The notes under the pieces are model-generated. The model did no database searches. It saw only the letters and a program-made list of their open reading frames with translations, and had not been told where the DNA came from. A stretch of DNA of 64,000 nucleotides from contig NZ_VFPM01000003.1 of the NCBI RefSeq assembly GCF_006716675.1, forward strand, positions 310,001-374,000. The letters run 5' to 3'. The stretch is from Humibacillus xanthopallidus (GTDB taxonomy: Bacteria > Actinomycetota > Actinomycetes > Actinomycetales > Dermatophilaceae). Of the stretch, positions 52,310 to 61,744 are shown one piece after another. Within the stretch, counting starts at the first letter, position 1. Every line of letters begins with the position of its first letter. Both the position numbers and the translations under genes were made by a program.

Positions 52310-52338
52310 CTGACAAACTGCACCGTCGCACGTAGACT
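52310..52338 (+). promoter_or_regulatory. Promoter for yajC-secD-secF: CTGACA-17-TAGACT
   Basis: The -35 (52310-52315) matches TTGACA at five of six bases and the -10 (52333-52338) fits TANNNT with optimal spacing. Transcription would start near 52345, leaving a leader of about 146 bases before yajC. Confidence 0.7.
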
Positions 52339-52490
52339 CCTGCGGGCACCATTGCCGCTGCCGCGGCACTATCCGGTGCGCCTGGTCGTTGACGCGACGA
52401 ACTCACTCGAGGTGGCCCCCTGCGCCGCCCGCCCGGCTGCACCGTGCCCGCACGGCGCAGCGGACGAAGACACGAAGGATCGAGCCTGAT

Positions 52491-52934
52491 ATGAGCAACA
52501 ACGGGACTTTCTCGTTGCTGATTTTCGCCCTGCCGCTGCTGTTGCTCGGCTGGTTGTTCTACACCCAGAACAAGCGGATGAAGCAGATGCGCAACTTCAG
52601 CAGCTCCCTCAACGTCGGCGACCAGGTGATCACGTCCTCCGGCATCTTCGGCACGATCCGGCACCTCGACGACGCCAGCGGCTGGCTCGAGATCGCCGAC
52701 GGCGTGACGATCCGCGTCGACCGCCGCGCCATCGCGATGAAGCAGAGCGACGCGCTCGCGGGCGCCGGCACGGCCACGACGTCGACGGGCACGACCGGCT
52801 CGGCTGACACGGCGACCGGCTCGGTGGACCCCACGAACGACGCCGACACCGACCGCACCCCCGGTTCGACCCCCGGTTCGACTCCCGGTTCGACTCCCGG
52901 TTCGACCCCCGGCTCGTCACAGTCAGGTCAGTGA
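52491..52934 (+). CDS. yajC: Preprotein translocase subunit YajC
   Basis: A 147-residue single-pass membrane protein. One N-terminal helix (about 7-24) precedes the conserved KRMKQMRNF...LNVGDQVITSSGIFGTI domain, then a disordered Thr/Ser/Gly tail. The tail ends in five TPGS repeats encoded by a 12-base tandem repeat. YajC associates with SecDF at the membrane. A weak AAGGA precedes ATG 52491 and a possible leader reading frame ends one base before it. It is followed by secD after 7 bases. Confidence 0.93.
   Translation: MSNNGTFSLLIFALPLLLLGWLFYTQNKRMKQMRNFSSSLNVGDQVITSSGIFGTIRHLDDASGWLEIADGVTIRVDRRAIAMKQSDALAGAGTATTSTGTTGSADTATGSVDPTNDADTDRTPGSTPGSTPGSTPGSTPGSSQSGQ
52857..52916 (+). repeat. 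Five 12-base tandem repeats encoding TPGS in YajC
   Basis: Each unit is a version of ACC-CCC-GGT-TCG, with only synonymous changes (ACC/ACT, GGT/GGC). Copy number is likely to vary between strains. Confidence 0.85.
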
Positions 52935-52941
52935 GACCTTC

Positions 52942-54882
52942 GTGGCACGCACGAACACGAAGAAGTCCGCAGTCCGGCACCTGCTCGGCCTGCTCGTCGT
53001 CATCCTGAGCCTCGGCGTCCTCGCCGGCGGTCTCGCCGTCTGGGGCGGCGGCTCCACGACCCCCCGTCTCGGGCTCGACCTCGAGGGCGGCACCGAGATG
53101 GTCCTCGAGCCCGTGCTCGAGAGCGGCCAGCAGGTGAGCGCCGGCCAGATCGACCAGGCCGTCGACATCATCCGCCAGCGCATCGACGCCAACGGCGTGT
53201 CCGAGGCGGAGATCGCGACCCAGGGCGGCAAGAACATCGTCGTGTCCATCCCGGGCACGCCGACCACCGAGCAGCTCGACGCGATCCGCAAGCCGTCGCA
53301 GCTGCGTTTCCGCCCGGTCTTCGTCCAGGCCTACGGCGACCCGGGCTCCGCGGTGAAGCCGTCGACCACCCCCACGGGCACCTCGACCGGCACGTCGACC
53401 GGCACGTCGACGGGCACGCCGACGGGCACGGGCACGCCGACCGCCGCGACACCCTCGACCAGTGCGACGGCCCAGAACGGTGTGGTCCCGCCCGCCCTCA
53501 GCGCGGCGACGACGCCGGCGACGCCCACGGGCACCGCCTCCGCGACGACGCCTGCCGCCTCCACCGCGCCGACGACCACCGCGCCCGCTCCGACCGCCGC
53601 CGAGACGGAGGCCGCGGTCAAGGCCCAGGTCAGCTCCGGTCTCGTGACGATGGGCTGGGACAAGGCGAAGGCCGACGAGGCCGCCGCGAAGGTCGCCAAG
53701 GAGTACGTCGCCCTCGACTGCACGAAGCCGGGCGCCCTCGAGCGCGTCTCCGACCTCAAGGACGCGCCGATGGCGACCTGTGGCGCCGACGGCGTCACGA
53801 AGTACGTCCTCGGCCCCGTCGAGATCGACGGCAGCGAGATCGCCGACGCGACGAGCGGCTTCCAGCCCGGCCCCAACGGCCAGCCCACCTCGATCGTCGA
53901 GGTCGCGCTGTCGTTCAACCAGGCCGGCGCCAAGAAGTTCGCCGAGGTCACGAAGCGTCTCTACGGCCTCCAGAGCCAGCCGCCGCTCGACCAGTTCGCC
54001 GTCGTCCTCGACAAGTCGGTCATCACGGCGCCTCAGGCGCGCGCCGTGATCAGCGACGGTCGCGCGTCCATCACCGGCTCGTTCACCATCGACTCCGCCA
54101 AGCAGCTCGCCCAGCAGCTGAAGTTCGGTGCGCTGCCGATCTCGTTCGCGCTGCAGACCTCTGACAACATCACGCCCCAGCTCGGCGAGGAGCAGCTGCG
54201 CATCGGCCTGCTCGCCGGCTTCATCGGCCTCATGCTCGTCGTCGTCTACTCGCTCCTCCAGTACCGCGCCCTCGGGCTCGTCACGGTGGCCTCGCTCATC
54301 GTGGCCTCGATCATCACCTACCTCGCGGTGACGGTCCTCGGCACGACGCACGGCTTCCGCCTGACGATGGCGGGGGTGACCGGTCTCATCGTGGCCATCG
54401 GTGTCACGGCCGACAGCTTCATCGTCTACTTCGAGCGCATCCGCGACGAGGTGCGTGACGGGCGCCCGCTCGTCGCGGCCGTCGAGACCGGGTGGAAGCG
54501 CGCCCGACGCACGATCATCGCGGCCGACACGGTGAACTTCATCGCTGCCGCCGTGCTCTACTTCCTCGCGTCGGCCAACGTTCGCGGCTTCGCGTTCACG
54601 CTCGGCCTCACGACGCTCATCGACCTGCTCGTCGTCATCCTCTTCACCCACCCGACGGTCCAGCTGCTCGCCCGCACGAAGTTCTTCGGCGGCGGCCACA
54701 AGTGGTCGGGGCTCGACCCGCAGCGCCTCGGCGCGAAGGAGGAGGTCCGCTACCGCGGCGCCGGCCGCTTCGGTCCGGCCCGTCCGACGTCGGGCCAGGC
54801 CTCCGGCCAGACGGGCACCGGCGCACCCGCGGGCGCTGCCGCGCCGGCCGGTTCGAGCCGACTCTCCCAGCGGAAGGCGTGA
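52942..54882 (+). CDS. secD: Protein translocase subunit SecD
   Basis: A 646-residue RND-type subunit that uses the proton motive force to assist Sec export. It shows a first helix (about 13-34), the P1 domain start PRLGLDLEGGTEMVLEPV, a Thr/Ser/Pro/Ala-rich insertion (about 140-215) with TGTS repeats, the P1 head, and five C-terminal helices with GVTADSFIVYFERIRDEVRDG. The insertion and a Gly/Ala-rich C-terminal tail make it longer than typical SecD. The GTG start lies 7 bases after yajC. Confidence 0.95.
   Translation: MARTNTKKSAVRHLLGLLVVILSLGVLAGGLAVWGGGSTTPRLGLDLEGGTEMVLEPVLESGQQVSAGQIDQAVDIIRQRIDANGVSEAEIATQGGKNIVVSIPGTPTTEQLDAIRKPSQLRFRPVFVQAYGDPGSAVKPSTTPTGTSTGTSTGTSTGTPTGTGTPTAATPSTSATAQNGVVPPALSAATTPATPTGTASATTPAASTAPTTTAPAPTAAETEAAVKAQVSSGLVTMGWDKAKADEAAAKVAKEYVALDCTKPGALERVSDLKDAPMATCGADGVTKYVLGPVEIDGSEIADATSGFQPGPNGQPTSIVEVALSFNQAGAKKFAEVTKRLYGLQSQPPLDQFAVVLDKSVITAPQARAVISDGRASITGSFTIDSAKQLAQQLKFGALPISFALQTSDNITPQLGEEQLRIGLLAGFIGLMLVVVYSLLQYRALGLVTVASLIVASIITYLAVTVLGTTHGFRLTMAGVTGLIVAIGVTADSFIVYFERIRDEVRDGRPLVAAVETGWKRARRTIIAADTVNFIAAAVLYFLASANVRGFAFTLGLTTLIDLLVVILFTHPTVQLLARTKFFGGGHKWSGLDPQRLGAKEEVRYRGAGRFGPARPTSGQASGQTGTGAPAGAAAPAGSSRLSQRKA
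53368..53450 (+). repeat. TGTS/TGTP-encoding short tandem repeats in secD
   Basis: Imperfect 12-base units of the type GGC-ACG-TCG-ACC encode a Thr/Gly/Ser/Pro linker in the extracytoplasmic domain. They are similar in style to the yajC repeats just upstream. Confidence 0.7.
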
Positions 54883-54884
54883 GC

Positions 54885-56045
54885 ATGCTGAACTTCTCGC
54901 AGGTCGGCAACGACCTCTACACCGGCAAGCGGTCGATCGACTTCATCGGCCGGCAGAAGACGTGGTACGCCATCTCCGGCGTGCTCGTCATCCTCGCCCT
55001 CATCGGCATCTTCGCCCGCGGTCTCAACTTCGGCATCGAGTTCAGCGGTGGCTCGGAGTTCCGCGTCCAGGGCGTGAGCAACAGCCAGGACTATGAGCAG
55101 AAGGCGCAGTCCGCTGTCGGCGAGGCCGGCATCGGCGGCAACGTCGTCGCGACCGTCGTCGGCCAGGACACCGTCCGGGTCCAGACGGAGGCCGCGTCGG
55201 AGCGCACCGGGGAGGCCCGCGCCGCCCTCGCCAGGACCTTCGGGGTGCAGGAGGGGGCCGTCAGCGCCTCGCTCATCGGTCCGAGCTGGGGTGAGACGGT
55301 CAGTCAACAGGCCATCAGAGGTCTGATCGTCTTCCTCGTGCTCGTCACGCTGGTCATGGGCCTCTACTTCCGCACGTGGAAGATGGCGGTGGCGGGTCTC
55401 GTGGCCCTGCTGCACGACCTCGTCATCACGGTCGGCATCTACGCCCTCTTCGGCTTCGAGATCACGCCGTCGTCGATGATCGGCTTCCTCACGATCCTCG
55501 GCTACTCGCTCTATGACACCGTCGTCGTCTTCGACAAGGTGCGCGAGAACACCGCCGAGGCCTTCGCGTCGAAGCGGATGACCTACCGTCAGGCCGCCAA
55601 CCTCGCCGTCAACCAGACCCTCGTCCGCTCGATCAACACGACGGTCGTCGCCCTGCTGCCGATCGCCGCCGTCCTCTTCGTCGGCTTCACGATGCTCGGC
55701 CCGGGCACCCTGCTCGACCTGTCGCTCGCCCTCTTCATCGGCATCGCGGTCGGCGCCTACTCGTCCATCTTCATCGCGACGCCGCTGCTCGTCGACCTCC
55801 GGCGCAAGGACAAGGCCGTGGTCGACCTCGACCGCTACGTCGCCCGTCACGGGTCCAAGGGCACCGGCCGCGACGCGCTCATGGGCACGCGCCCGGAGGG
55901 CGCCCCGGAGCCGGCCGTCGTCGGAGCCGACAGCACGGGTGCCGCCGACGAGCAACCGGTCGACGCGGCATACCGCCCGGTGCACCGGTATGCGCAGGCG
56001 GGCCCACGCAACCAGCCCAAGCGCGCCCCGAAGTCGAAGCGCTGA
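54885..56045 (+). CDS. secF: Protein translocase subunit SecF
   Basis: A 386-residue partner of SecD. It shows a first helix with WYAISGVLVILALIGIFARGLNFGIEFSGGSEF, a periplasmic domain, then five helices with GYSLYDTVVVFDKVREN and SINTTVVALLPIAAVLFVG. The first 20 residues and a hydrophilic C-terminal tail (about 310-386) extend beyond the core, as is usual in actinobacteria. The ATG lies 2 bases after the secD stop. Confidence 0.95.
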   Translation: MLNFSQVGNDLYTGKRSIDFIGRQKTWYAISGVLVILALIGIFARGLNFGIEFSGGSEFRVQGVSNSQDYEQKAQSAVGEAGIGGNVVATVVGQDTVRVQTEAASERTGEARAALARTFGVQEGAVSASLIGPSWGETVSQQAIRGLIVFLVLVTLVMGLYFRTWKMAVAGLVALLHDLVITVGIYALFGFEITPSSMIGFLTILGYSLYDTVVVFDKVRENTAEAFASKRMTYRQAANLAVNQTLVRSINTTVVALLPIAAVLFVGFTMLGPGTLLDLSLALFIGIAVGAYSSIFIATPLLVDLRRKDKAVVDLDRYVARHGSKGTGRDALMGTRPEGAPEPAVVGADSTGAADEQPVDAAYRPVHRYAQAGPRNQPKRAPKSKR

Positions 56046-56050
56046 CCGCC

Positions 56051-56575
56051 GTGAGCGACATGGCCGCCCTCGTCGCGAGCAGGCTGCGTGACATCCCGGA
56101 CTTCCCCCAACCGGGGATCGTCTTCAAGGACTTCACGCCGCTGCTCGCCGACGGGGCCGCCTTCGGCACCCTCGTCAGCGACATCGCTGAGCGCTACCGC
56201 GGCACGGTCGACGTGCTCGTCGGCATCGAGGCGCGGGGGTTCATCCTCGCCGCAGCGGTCGCCTACGAGCTCGGTCTCGGCATGGTCCCGGTGCGCAAGG
56301 CCGGCAAGCTGCCGGGCGAGACCCTCAAGGAGTCGTACGCACTGGAGTACGGCACCGCCGAGATCGAGGTGCACACCGACGCCTTCGAGCCCGGTCAGCG
56401 GGTGCTCGTCCTCGACGACGTGCTCGCCACCGGAGGCACCGCCGAGGCGTGTGCACAGCTCGTCGAGCGGGCCGGGGCGAGCGTCGCCGCGATCGAGGTG
56501 GTCCTCGAGCTGGCCTTCCTCGGCGGCCGCTCGCGCCTCGACGGACATGTGGTCAACGCGATCCTGACGGTCTGA
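56051..56575 (+). CDS. apt: Adenine phosphoribosyltransferase
   Basis: A 174-residue purine salvage enzyme making AMP from adenine and PRPP. The start RDIPDFPQPGIVFKDFTPLL is diagnostic, with GIEARGFIL and the PRPP loop VLVLDDVLATGGTAEA. GTG start 5 bases after secF; the order secF-apt-rel is conserved with mycobacteria (Rv2586c, Rv2584c, Rv2583c). Confidence 0.96.
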   Translation: MSDMAALVASRLRDIPDFPQPGIVFKDFTPLLADGAAFGTLVSDIAERYRGTVDVLVGIEARGFILAAAVAYELGLGMVPVRKAGKLPGETLKESYALEYGTAEIEVHTDAFEPGQRVLVLDDVLATGGTAEACAQLVERAGASVAAIEVVLELAFLGGRSRLDGHVVNAILTV

Positions 56576-56591
56576 GCTTGCACACGGCGCC

Positions 56592-56597
56592 TAGACT
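56592..56597 (+). promoter_or_regulatory. Leaderless-type -10 (TAGACT) for rel
   Basis: The hexamer ends 6 bases before the rel ATG. This would give rel a promoter independent of the sec-apt transcript. Confidence 0.5.
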
Positions 56598-56603
56598 CTC
56601 TTC

Positions 56604-58910
56604 ATGAGCGAGGACGTCCGCAGCGAGCTCTCCACCCCGTCGCGGGTGCGAGCCCGCTTTGCCCGTTTCGGGGCCACGAGGCCCGCGGGCAACCCTGTCC
56701 TCGAGCCGCTCATGACGGCGGTGCGGCAGAACCACCCCAAGGCCGACGTCTCGATCATCGAGCGGGCGTATGCCGTCGCCGAGCGCGCGCACGACGGCCA
56801 GATGCGCAAGAGCGGCGACGCGTACATCACGCACCCGCTCGCGGTGACGACGATCCTCGCCGAGCTCGGCATGACACCGCCCACTCTGGCGGCGGCGCTG
56901 CTGCACGACACCGTCGAGGACACGGCATACAGCCTCGATGAGCTGCGCGCCGACTTCGGCGACGAGATCGCGATGCTCGTCGACGGCGTGACCAAGCTCG
57001 ACAAGGTGACCTACGGCGAGGCCGCCCAGGCCGAGACCGTGCGCAAGATGGTCATCGCGATGGCCCGCGACATCCGGGTCCTCGTCATCAAGCTCGCCGA
57101 CCGGCTGCACAACGCCCGCACGTGGCGCTACGTCAGCGAGGAGTCGGCCAAGCGCAAGGCCAACGAGACGCTCGAGATCTATGCCCCGCTGGCGCACCGG
57201 CTCGGCATGAACACCATCAAGTGGGAGCTCGAGGACCTCGCGTTCGCGACCCTCTACCCCAAGGTCTACGACGAGATCGTGCGGCTCGTGGCCGAGCGGG
57301 CGCCGGCCCGCGAGGAGTACCTCGCCGGGGTGCGCAGTCAGGTCATGGACGACCTGACGGGCGCCAAGATCAAGGCGGTCGTGACGGGCCGGCCCAAGCA
57401 CTACTACTCCGTCTACCAGAAGATGATCGTGCGGGGCCGTGACTTCGAGGAGATCTACGACCTCGTCGCGGTCCGCGTCCTCGTCGACACGGTCCGCGAC
57501 TGCTACGCGGCGCTGGGTGCCCTCCACTCGCGGTGGAACCCGGTGCCGGGCCGGTTCAAGGACTACATCGCGATGCCGAAGTTCAACATGTACCAGTCCC
57601 TGCACACGACGGTCATCGGCCCGCAGGGCAAGCCGGTCGAGATCCAGATCCGCACCCACACGATGCACCGGCGTGCCGAGTACGGCGTGGCCGCCCACTG
57701 GAAGTACAAGGACACCGCGGGCAACGGCGGGGGGGCGCGGCCGGGCGAGATCACGCCCCAGAACGACATGGCGTGGCTGCGCCAGCTGCTCGACTGGCAG
57801 CGCGAGACCGAGGACCCGGGTGAGTTCCTCGACTCGCTGCGCTTCGAGATGGGCAGCAGCGAGGTCTACGTCTTCACCCCCAAGGGCTCGGTCGTCGCCC
57901 TGCCCGTGGGGGGCACGCCCGTCGACTTCGCGTATGCCGTCCACACCGAGGTCGGCCACCACTGCATCGGTGCGCGCGTCAACGGCCGGCTCGTGCCGCT
58001 CGAGTCGACCCTCGAGAACGGCGACGTCGTCGAGGTGCTCACCTCCAAGGCGGACGGCGCCGGCCCCTCGCGTGACTGGCTGCAGTTCGTCAAGAGCCCG
58101 CGGGCCCGCAACAAGATCAAGCAGTGGTTCTCCAAAGAACGGCGCGAGGAGGCCATCGACGCGGGCAAGGAGGCGATCGCGAAGGCGCTGCGCAAGCAGA
58201 ACCTCCCGCTCCAGCGCCTCATGAGCCACGATTCGATGACGGCCGTCGCGACCGACCTGCGGTACCAGGACATCGAGGCGCTCTATGCCGCCGTCGGCGA
58301 GGGCCACGTCTCCGCCCAGCACGTCGTCGGCAAGGTCATCGCCTCGATGGGTGGCGTCGAGGGCGCCACCGAGGACCTCGCCGAGGCGACCGTGCCGACC
58401 CGTGCGGCCTCGCGCCGGCGTCCCGGTGACCCCGGCGTCGTCGTCGTCGGCACTCCCGACGTGTGGGTCAAGCTCGCGAAGTGCTGCACGCCGGTGCCGG
58501 GTGACCCGATCCTCGGCTTCGTCACGCGCGGCGACGGCGTCTCCGTGCACCGTGTCGACTGCACGAACGCATCACAGCTGACCGCCAACCCGGAACGGCT
58601 CATCGACGTCGAGTGGGCCCCGAGCTCGGCGAGCGTTTTCCTCGTGCAGCTGCAGGTCGAGGCGCTCGACCGCAACCGCCTCCTCAGCGACGTCACGCGC
58701 GTGCTCTCCGACCAGCACGTCAACATCCTGTCGGCCTCGGTCCAGACCTCCCGCGACCGCGTGGCGATCTCGCGCTTCACCTTCGAGATGGGCGACCCCG
58801 CACACCTCGACCACGTCATCAAGGCGGTCCGCAAGATCGACGGGGTCTTCGACGTCTACCGCGTCAACGGCAGCAAGTCGACGGACGCCGTCCTGCGCAC
58901 GCGCCCCTGA
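56604..58910 (+). CDS. rel: Bifunctional (p)ppGpp synthetase/hydrolase Rel
   Basis: A 768-residue RelA/SpoT homologue. It has an N-terminal HD hydrolase domain ([17 protein letters not shown] with the His-Asp pair), the synthetase domain ([40 protein letters not shown]), a TGS domain (about 430-490), a zinc-finger-like region with KCCTPVPGD, and a C-terminal ACT domain. Both active sites look intact. It controls the stringent response, mainly through ribosome binding. A terminator for both strands follows. Confidence 0.96.
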   Translation: MSEDVRSELSTPSRVRARFARFGATRPAGNPVLEPLMTAVRQNHPKADVSIIERAYAVAERAHDGQMRKSGDAYITHPLAVTTILAELGMTPPTLAAALLHDTVEDTAYSLDELRADFGDEIAMLVDGVTKLDKVTYGEAAQAETVRKMVIAMARDIRVLVIKLADRLHNARTWRYVSEESAKRKANETLEIYAPLAHRLGMNTIKWELEDLAFATLYPKVYDEIVRLVAERAPAREEYLAGVRSQVMDDLTGAKIKAVVTGRPKHYYSVYQKMIVRGRDFEEIYDLVAVRVLVDTVRDCYAALGALHSRWNPVPGRFKDYIAMPKFNMYQSLHTTVIGPQGKPVEIQIRTHTMHRRAEYGVAAHWKYKDTAGNGGGARPGEITPQNDMAWLRQLLDWQRETEDPGEFLDSLRFEMGSSEVYVFTPKGSVVALPVGGTPVDFAYAVHTEVGHHCIGARVNGRLVPLESTLENGDVVEVLTSKADGAGPSRDWLQFVKSPRARNKIKQWFSKERREEAIDAGKEAIAKALRKQNLPLQRLMSHDSMTAVATDLRYQDIEALYAAVGEGHVSAQHVVGKVIASMGGVEGATEDLAEATVPTRAASRRRPGDPGVVVVGTPDVWVKLAKCCTPVPGDPILGFVTRGDGVSVHRVDCTNASQLTANPERLIDVEWAPSSASVFLVQLQVEALDRNRLLSDVTRVLSDQHVNILSASVQTSRDRVAISRFTFEMGDPAHLDHVIKAVRKIDGVFDVYRVNGSKSTDAVLRTRP

Positions 58911-58920
58911 CCCTCCGCGC

Positions 58921-58954
58921 GAGGCCGGCCCCTGCACCAGCAGGGACCGGCCTC
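58921..58954. terminator. Bidirectional terminator between rel and the DUF349 gene
   Basis: GAGGCCGG/CCGGCCTC, one mismatch, then CCCTGC/GCAGGG with an ACCA tetraloop. It lies between two convergent genes. Confidence 0.75.
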
Positions 58955-58972
58955 GTCGACGGGTGGCTGGTG

Positions 58973-60709
58973 TCAGCCGCCGAACTCGGCCACGCCGGCG
59001 CGGGCCTGGTCGAGCCAGACCTGCCGCGCCTCGAGCGCCTCGCGGGCCTTCTTCACCTTGCTCGCGCTGCCGGACGCCTCCGCCTTGGCGAGGTCGTCCT
59101 GAAGGTCTGCGACTGCGCGCTCGAGCTGGTCGACCATCGCCCGGGCACGGGCTGCGACCTCGGGGTTGCTCGACTTCCACTTGCGGTCCTCGGCATCGCG
59201 CACGGTCTGCTCGACCCGGCGCATCGCCTTCTCGACCCGCTCCATGTCGGCGCGGGGCACCTTGCCGGCCGCATCCCACTTGTCCTGGATCGCGCGCAGC
59301 TGTGCCTTGGCCTTCTCGAGGTCGGTGACCGGCAGGATCGCCTCGGCCTCGACGAGCAGGGCCTCCTTGACGGCGAGGTTGCCCTTGAACTCCTCCTCCT
59401 CGGCCGCAACGACCTCGTCCTTGGCGGCGAAGAAGCTGTCCTGGGCCGCCTTGAAGCGGCTCCAGAGGCGGTCGTCGTCGGCCCGGCTCGCCCGGCCGGC
59501 TCGGCGCCACTCGTCCATGAGGCGCTTGAACGCGCCGGCTGTCGCGGCCCAGTCGGTGCTCGAGGCGAGGCGCTCGGCCTCGGCGACGAGGCGCTCCTTC
59601 GTGGCCTTGGCCTCTCCGTGGGCGGCGTCGAGGCCCGCGAAGTGGGTGCGACGCGCCTTGTCGAAGCCGTTGCGGGCCGCGCTGAAGCGGGTCCACAGGT
59701 TCGACTCGGTCTCGCGGTCGAGTCGGGTGGCGGAGCGCTGGTGCGCCTTCCACTCGTCGAGCAGCTCACGCATACGGGCGCCGCTCGTCTTCCACTGGAT
59801 CTTGCTCTCCGGCTGGCCGGCGATGCTCTCGGCCTCGGCGACGATCGCCTCGCGCTCGGCCGTTGCGGCCGCGCGGGCCTCGGCCCGGTGCTGCTGCTCG
59901 ACCGTGCGCTTGCTCGCGATGCCCGACTGGATCTCGTCGAGCTTGGCCGCGAGGGCGTCGAGGTCACCGACGACGGCTGCGTCCTTGACCTGCGCAGCCA
60001 GCGTCTTGAGGCCGTCGGCGACGTCCTTGGAGGGCACCTCGGGCAGGGCGAGCCGCTGCTCGAGCAGCACCGCCGAGGCGAACAGCTCGTCGTACTTGCG
60101 GGCGAAGTAGGTGATGGCCTCGGCATCCGTGGCGCCGGGGTAGGAGCCCACCTCGCGCTCACCCTCGGGGGTGCGCACGAAGACGGTGCCGTTCTCGTCG
60201 ACGCGCCCGAACGCAGCCGAGGCCGAGTGGTCGGTCTCGGGGACCGCGGGGGCGACCGGCGCCACCGGGTGCGGCGCCGTGCGAGCGAGAGCTGCGGGCG
60301 TGGGGATGGCACTCGGCTTCGGCACAGCCACGGCAGCGGGGGAGGGGGCCTCCTCCTCGGCGGAGGGGCCCTCCTCGACGGGGGTCTCCGCCGGCGCCTC
60401 GGTAGTCTCCTCGACGGGTGCCTCTCCGGCGACGGGAGCCTCTTCGGCGACGGGAGCCTCTTCGGCGACCGGTGCCTCCTCGGCGACCGGTGCCTCCTGG
60501 GCGACCGGTGCCTCGGCAGCGGGGGCCTCCGTGGACTCCACCGACTCGAGGACATCAGCCACCTCGGCGGCGGCCGGCTCCACCGCTGCGGCGTCGGCAC
60601 CGGTCTGAGCGCCCTCGTCGGGCGTGTCGGTCTGTTCCGGGGTGTCCGTCGGCGCTGCGGTCTCCCGCTCGCTGTCGTCCGGGCCGGGGTGCTGGGTGGT
60701 GTCCGTCAT
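58973..60709 (-). CDS. DUF349 domain-containing protein
   Basis: A 578-residue protein. The first 170 residues are acidic, Ala/Pro/Glu-rich and contain six-residue EEAPVA repeats. Residues about 200-578 are helical with several DUF349 repeats (VKxAxxxAWxxxG-type motifs such as RMRELLDEWKAHQRS, FKRLMDEWRRAGR, IQDKWDAAGKVPR). The function of DUF349 proteins is not known. The ATG overlaps the cyclophilin stop by ATGA, as in the syntenic M. tuberculosis region beside ppiB. Confidence 0.85.
   Translation of the reverse strand: MTDTTQHPGPDDSERETAAPTDTPEQTDTPDEGAQTGADAAAVEPAAAEVADVLESVESTEAPAAEAPVAQEAPVAEEAPVAEEAPVAEEAPVAGEAPVEETTEAPAETPVEEGPSAEEEAPSPAAVAVPKPSAIPTPAALARTAPHPVAPVAPAVPETDHSASAAFGRVDENGTVFVRTPEGEREVGSYPGATDAEAITYFARKYDELFASAVLLEQRLALPEVPSKDVADGLKTLAAQVKDAAVVGDLDALAAKLDEIQSGIASKRTVEQQHRAEARAAATAEREAIVAEAESIAGQPESKIQWKTSGARMRELLDEWKAHQRSATRLDRETESNLWTRFSAARNGFDKARRTHFAGLDAAHGEAKATKERLVAEAERLASSTDWAATAGAFKRLMDEWRRAGRASRADDDRLWSRFKAAQDSFFAAKDEVVAAEEEEFKGNLAVKEALLVEAEAILPVTDLEKAKAQLRAIQDKWDAAGKVPRADMERVEKAMRRVEQTVRDAEDRKWKSSNPEVAARARAMVDQLERAVADLQDDLAKAEASGSASKVKKAREALEARQVWLDQARAGVAEFGG
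60417..60510 (-). repeat. 18-base tandem repeats encoding EEAPVA
   Basis: Five or so units with the reverse-strand sense GAG-GCA-CCG-GTC-GCC occur in the acidic N-terminal part of the DUF349 gene. Such repeats are likely to vary in copy number. Confidence 0.7.
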
Positions 60710-61560
60710 GCCTTCTTCTCCGTCACGCTGACACTGAGGATGCTGATCGGGGAGACCGGGGTCCCGTCCGTCGGGGTGGGCGGAAGGGCCTTGTTGGCGG
60801 CGATCTTGTCGACGATGTCGAGGCCCTTGGTCACCTTCCCGAAGATCGTGTAGCCGCCGCCGTCAGTGGGCAACTGGGTTTCCTTGTAGGTGATGAAGAA
60901 CTGGCCGCCGTTGGAGTTGGGGTCCTGGGTGCGGGCCATGGCAAGCGCCCCGGTGGGGTACGTGCCGTCCTTGGGGGCGTTCTCGATGCCGAAGGTGTAG
61001 CCGGGGCCGCCCTGGCCGGTGCCCGTGGGGTCGCCGCACTGGAGCACGTAGATGCCCTCGGTCGTGACCCGGTGGCAGGGGCTCGGCGCCCAGAAGCCGG
61101 TCTTGGCGAGGTTGAGGAACGACGCGACGGTCTGCGGGGCCGCCGCGCCGTCGAGCTCGAAGACCATGTCGCCGCACGTCGTCTTCACCGTGGCGACGAA
61201 CGTCTTGCCGGCCGCGGCCGCCTTGGCCGGCACCGCGGTCTGCTGCTTCGGGGCCGTCTGCGCGGGCGGGGGCTTCGTGCAGCCGGCTGCGAGCTTCTGC
61301 CCCTCGAGGAGGCCGTTCGCGCCCGTCGCCGCCGTGGCCGGGGTCGTCGCCGGGGTGGTCGAGGCCGCGGCGGGCGTGGGGGTGTCATCGCGCCCGAAGA
61401 ACTGCGGCACGATGATCACGGCAGCGAGGACGAGGATGACCGCGAGGATCACGCCGAAGACCTGCTTGTCGCGCGTGGCGTCGCCCACCGGGGGCTTTTC
61501 GGTCTTCTGGTGCTCTTCGTAGCGGCGGCGCGCACGTGCGCGTTCCTGCTCTTTGGTCAC
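60706..61560 (-). CDS. ppiB: Membrane-anchored cyclophilin-type peptidyl-prolyl isomerase
   Basis: A 284-residue protein: a basic cytoplasmic N-terminus, one membrane helix (about 34-56), an Ala/Thr/Pro linker, and a cyclophilin domain (about 115-284). Family residues are present in CHRVTTEGIYVLQCGDPTGTGQGGPGY, NSNGGQFFITY and YTIFGKVTKGLD. It catalyses prolyl isomerisation outside the membrane and may help fold exported proteins. The GTG start has GAGGAG eight bases upstream. It shares a transcript with the DUF349 gene. Confidence 0.92.
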   Translation of the reverse strand: MTKEQERARARRRYEEHQKTEKPPVGDATRDKQVFGVILAVILVLAAVIIVPQFFGRDDTPTPAAASTTPATTPATAATGANGLLEGQKLAAGCTKPPPAQTAPKQQTAVPAKAAAAGKTFVATVKTTCGDMVFELDGAAAPQTVASFLNLAKTGFWAPSPCHRVTTEGIYVLQCGDPTGTGQGGPGYTFGIENAPKDGTYPTGALAMARTQDPNSNGGQFFITYKETQLPTDGGGYTIFGKVTKGLDIVDKIAANKALPPTPTDGTPVSPISILSVSVTEKKA

Positions 61561-61608
61561 GAACCTCTCCTCGAACGGGCCGCGTGGGCTCTCCCCGGGC
61601 GTTCGGTC

Positions 61609-61614
61609 ATTTTA
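61609..61614 (-). promoter_or_regulatory. Candidate -10 (TAAAAT) for the cyclophilin-DUF349 operon
   Basis: An unusually AT-rich hexamer in this GC-rich region, 48 bases before the GTG start. Confidence 0.5.
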
Positions 61615-61732
61615 TGGACACTGCACGGTGGGCTCGTGCCGGAGGGGGTCACGAGTACGTGACATCTCCCCGCTCAGCACGCTGGAGTGCCCCCCGACGC
61701 GGTATGCCGTCCGCCTCCCGACGCTCGCGCAC

Positions 61733-61738
61733 TAGGCT
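61733..61738 (+). promoter_or_regulatory. Leaderless-type -10 (TAGGCT) for the metallo-hydrolase gene
   Basis: The hexamer ends 6 bases before the GTG at 61745. Confidence 0.5.
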
Positions 61739-61744
61739 CCCAGC

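Noticed and set aside
52193..52489. 98-residue protein upstream of yajC
   Set aside because: Most of it lies before the predicted promoter and crosses the ruvB terminator; only the final 37 codons are kept as a tentative leader frame.
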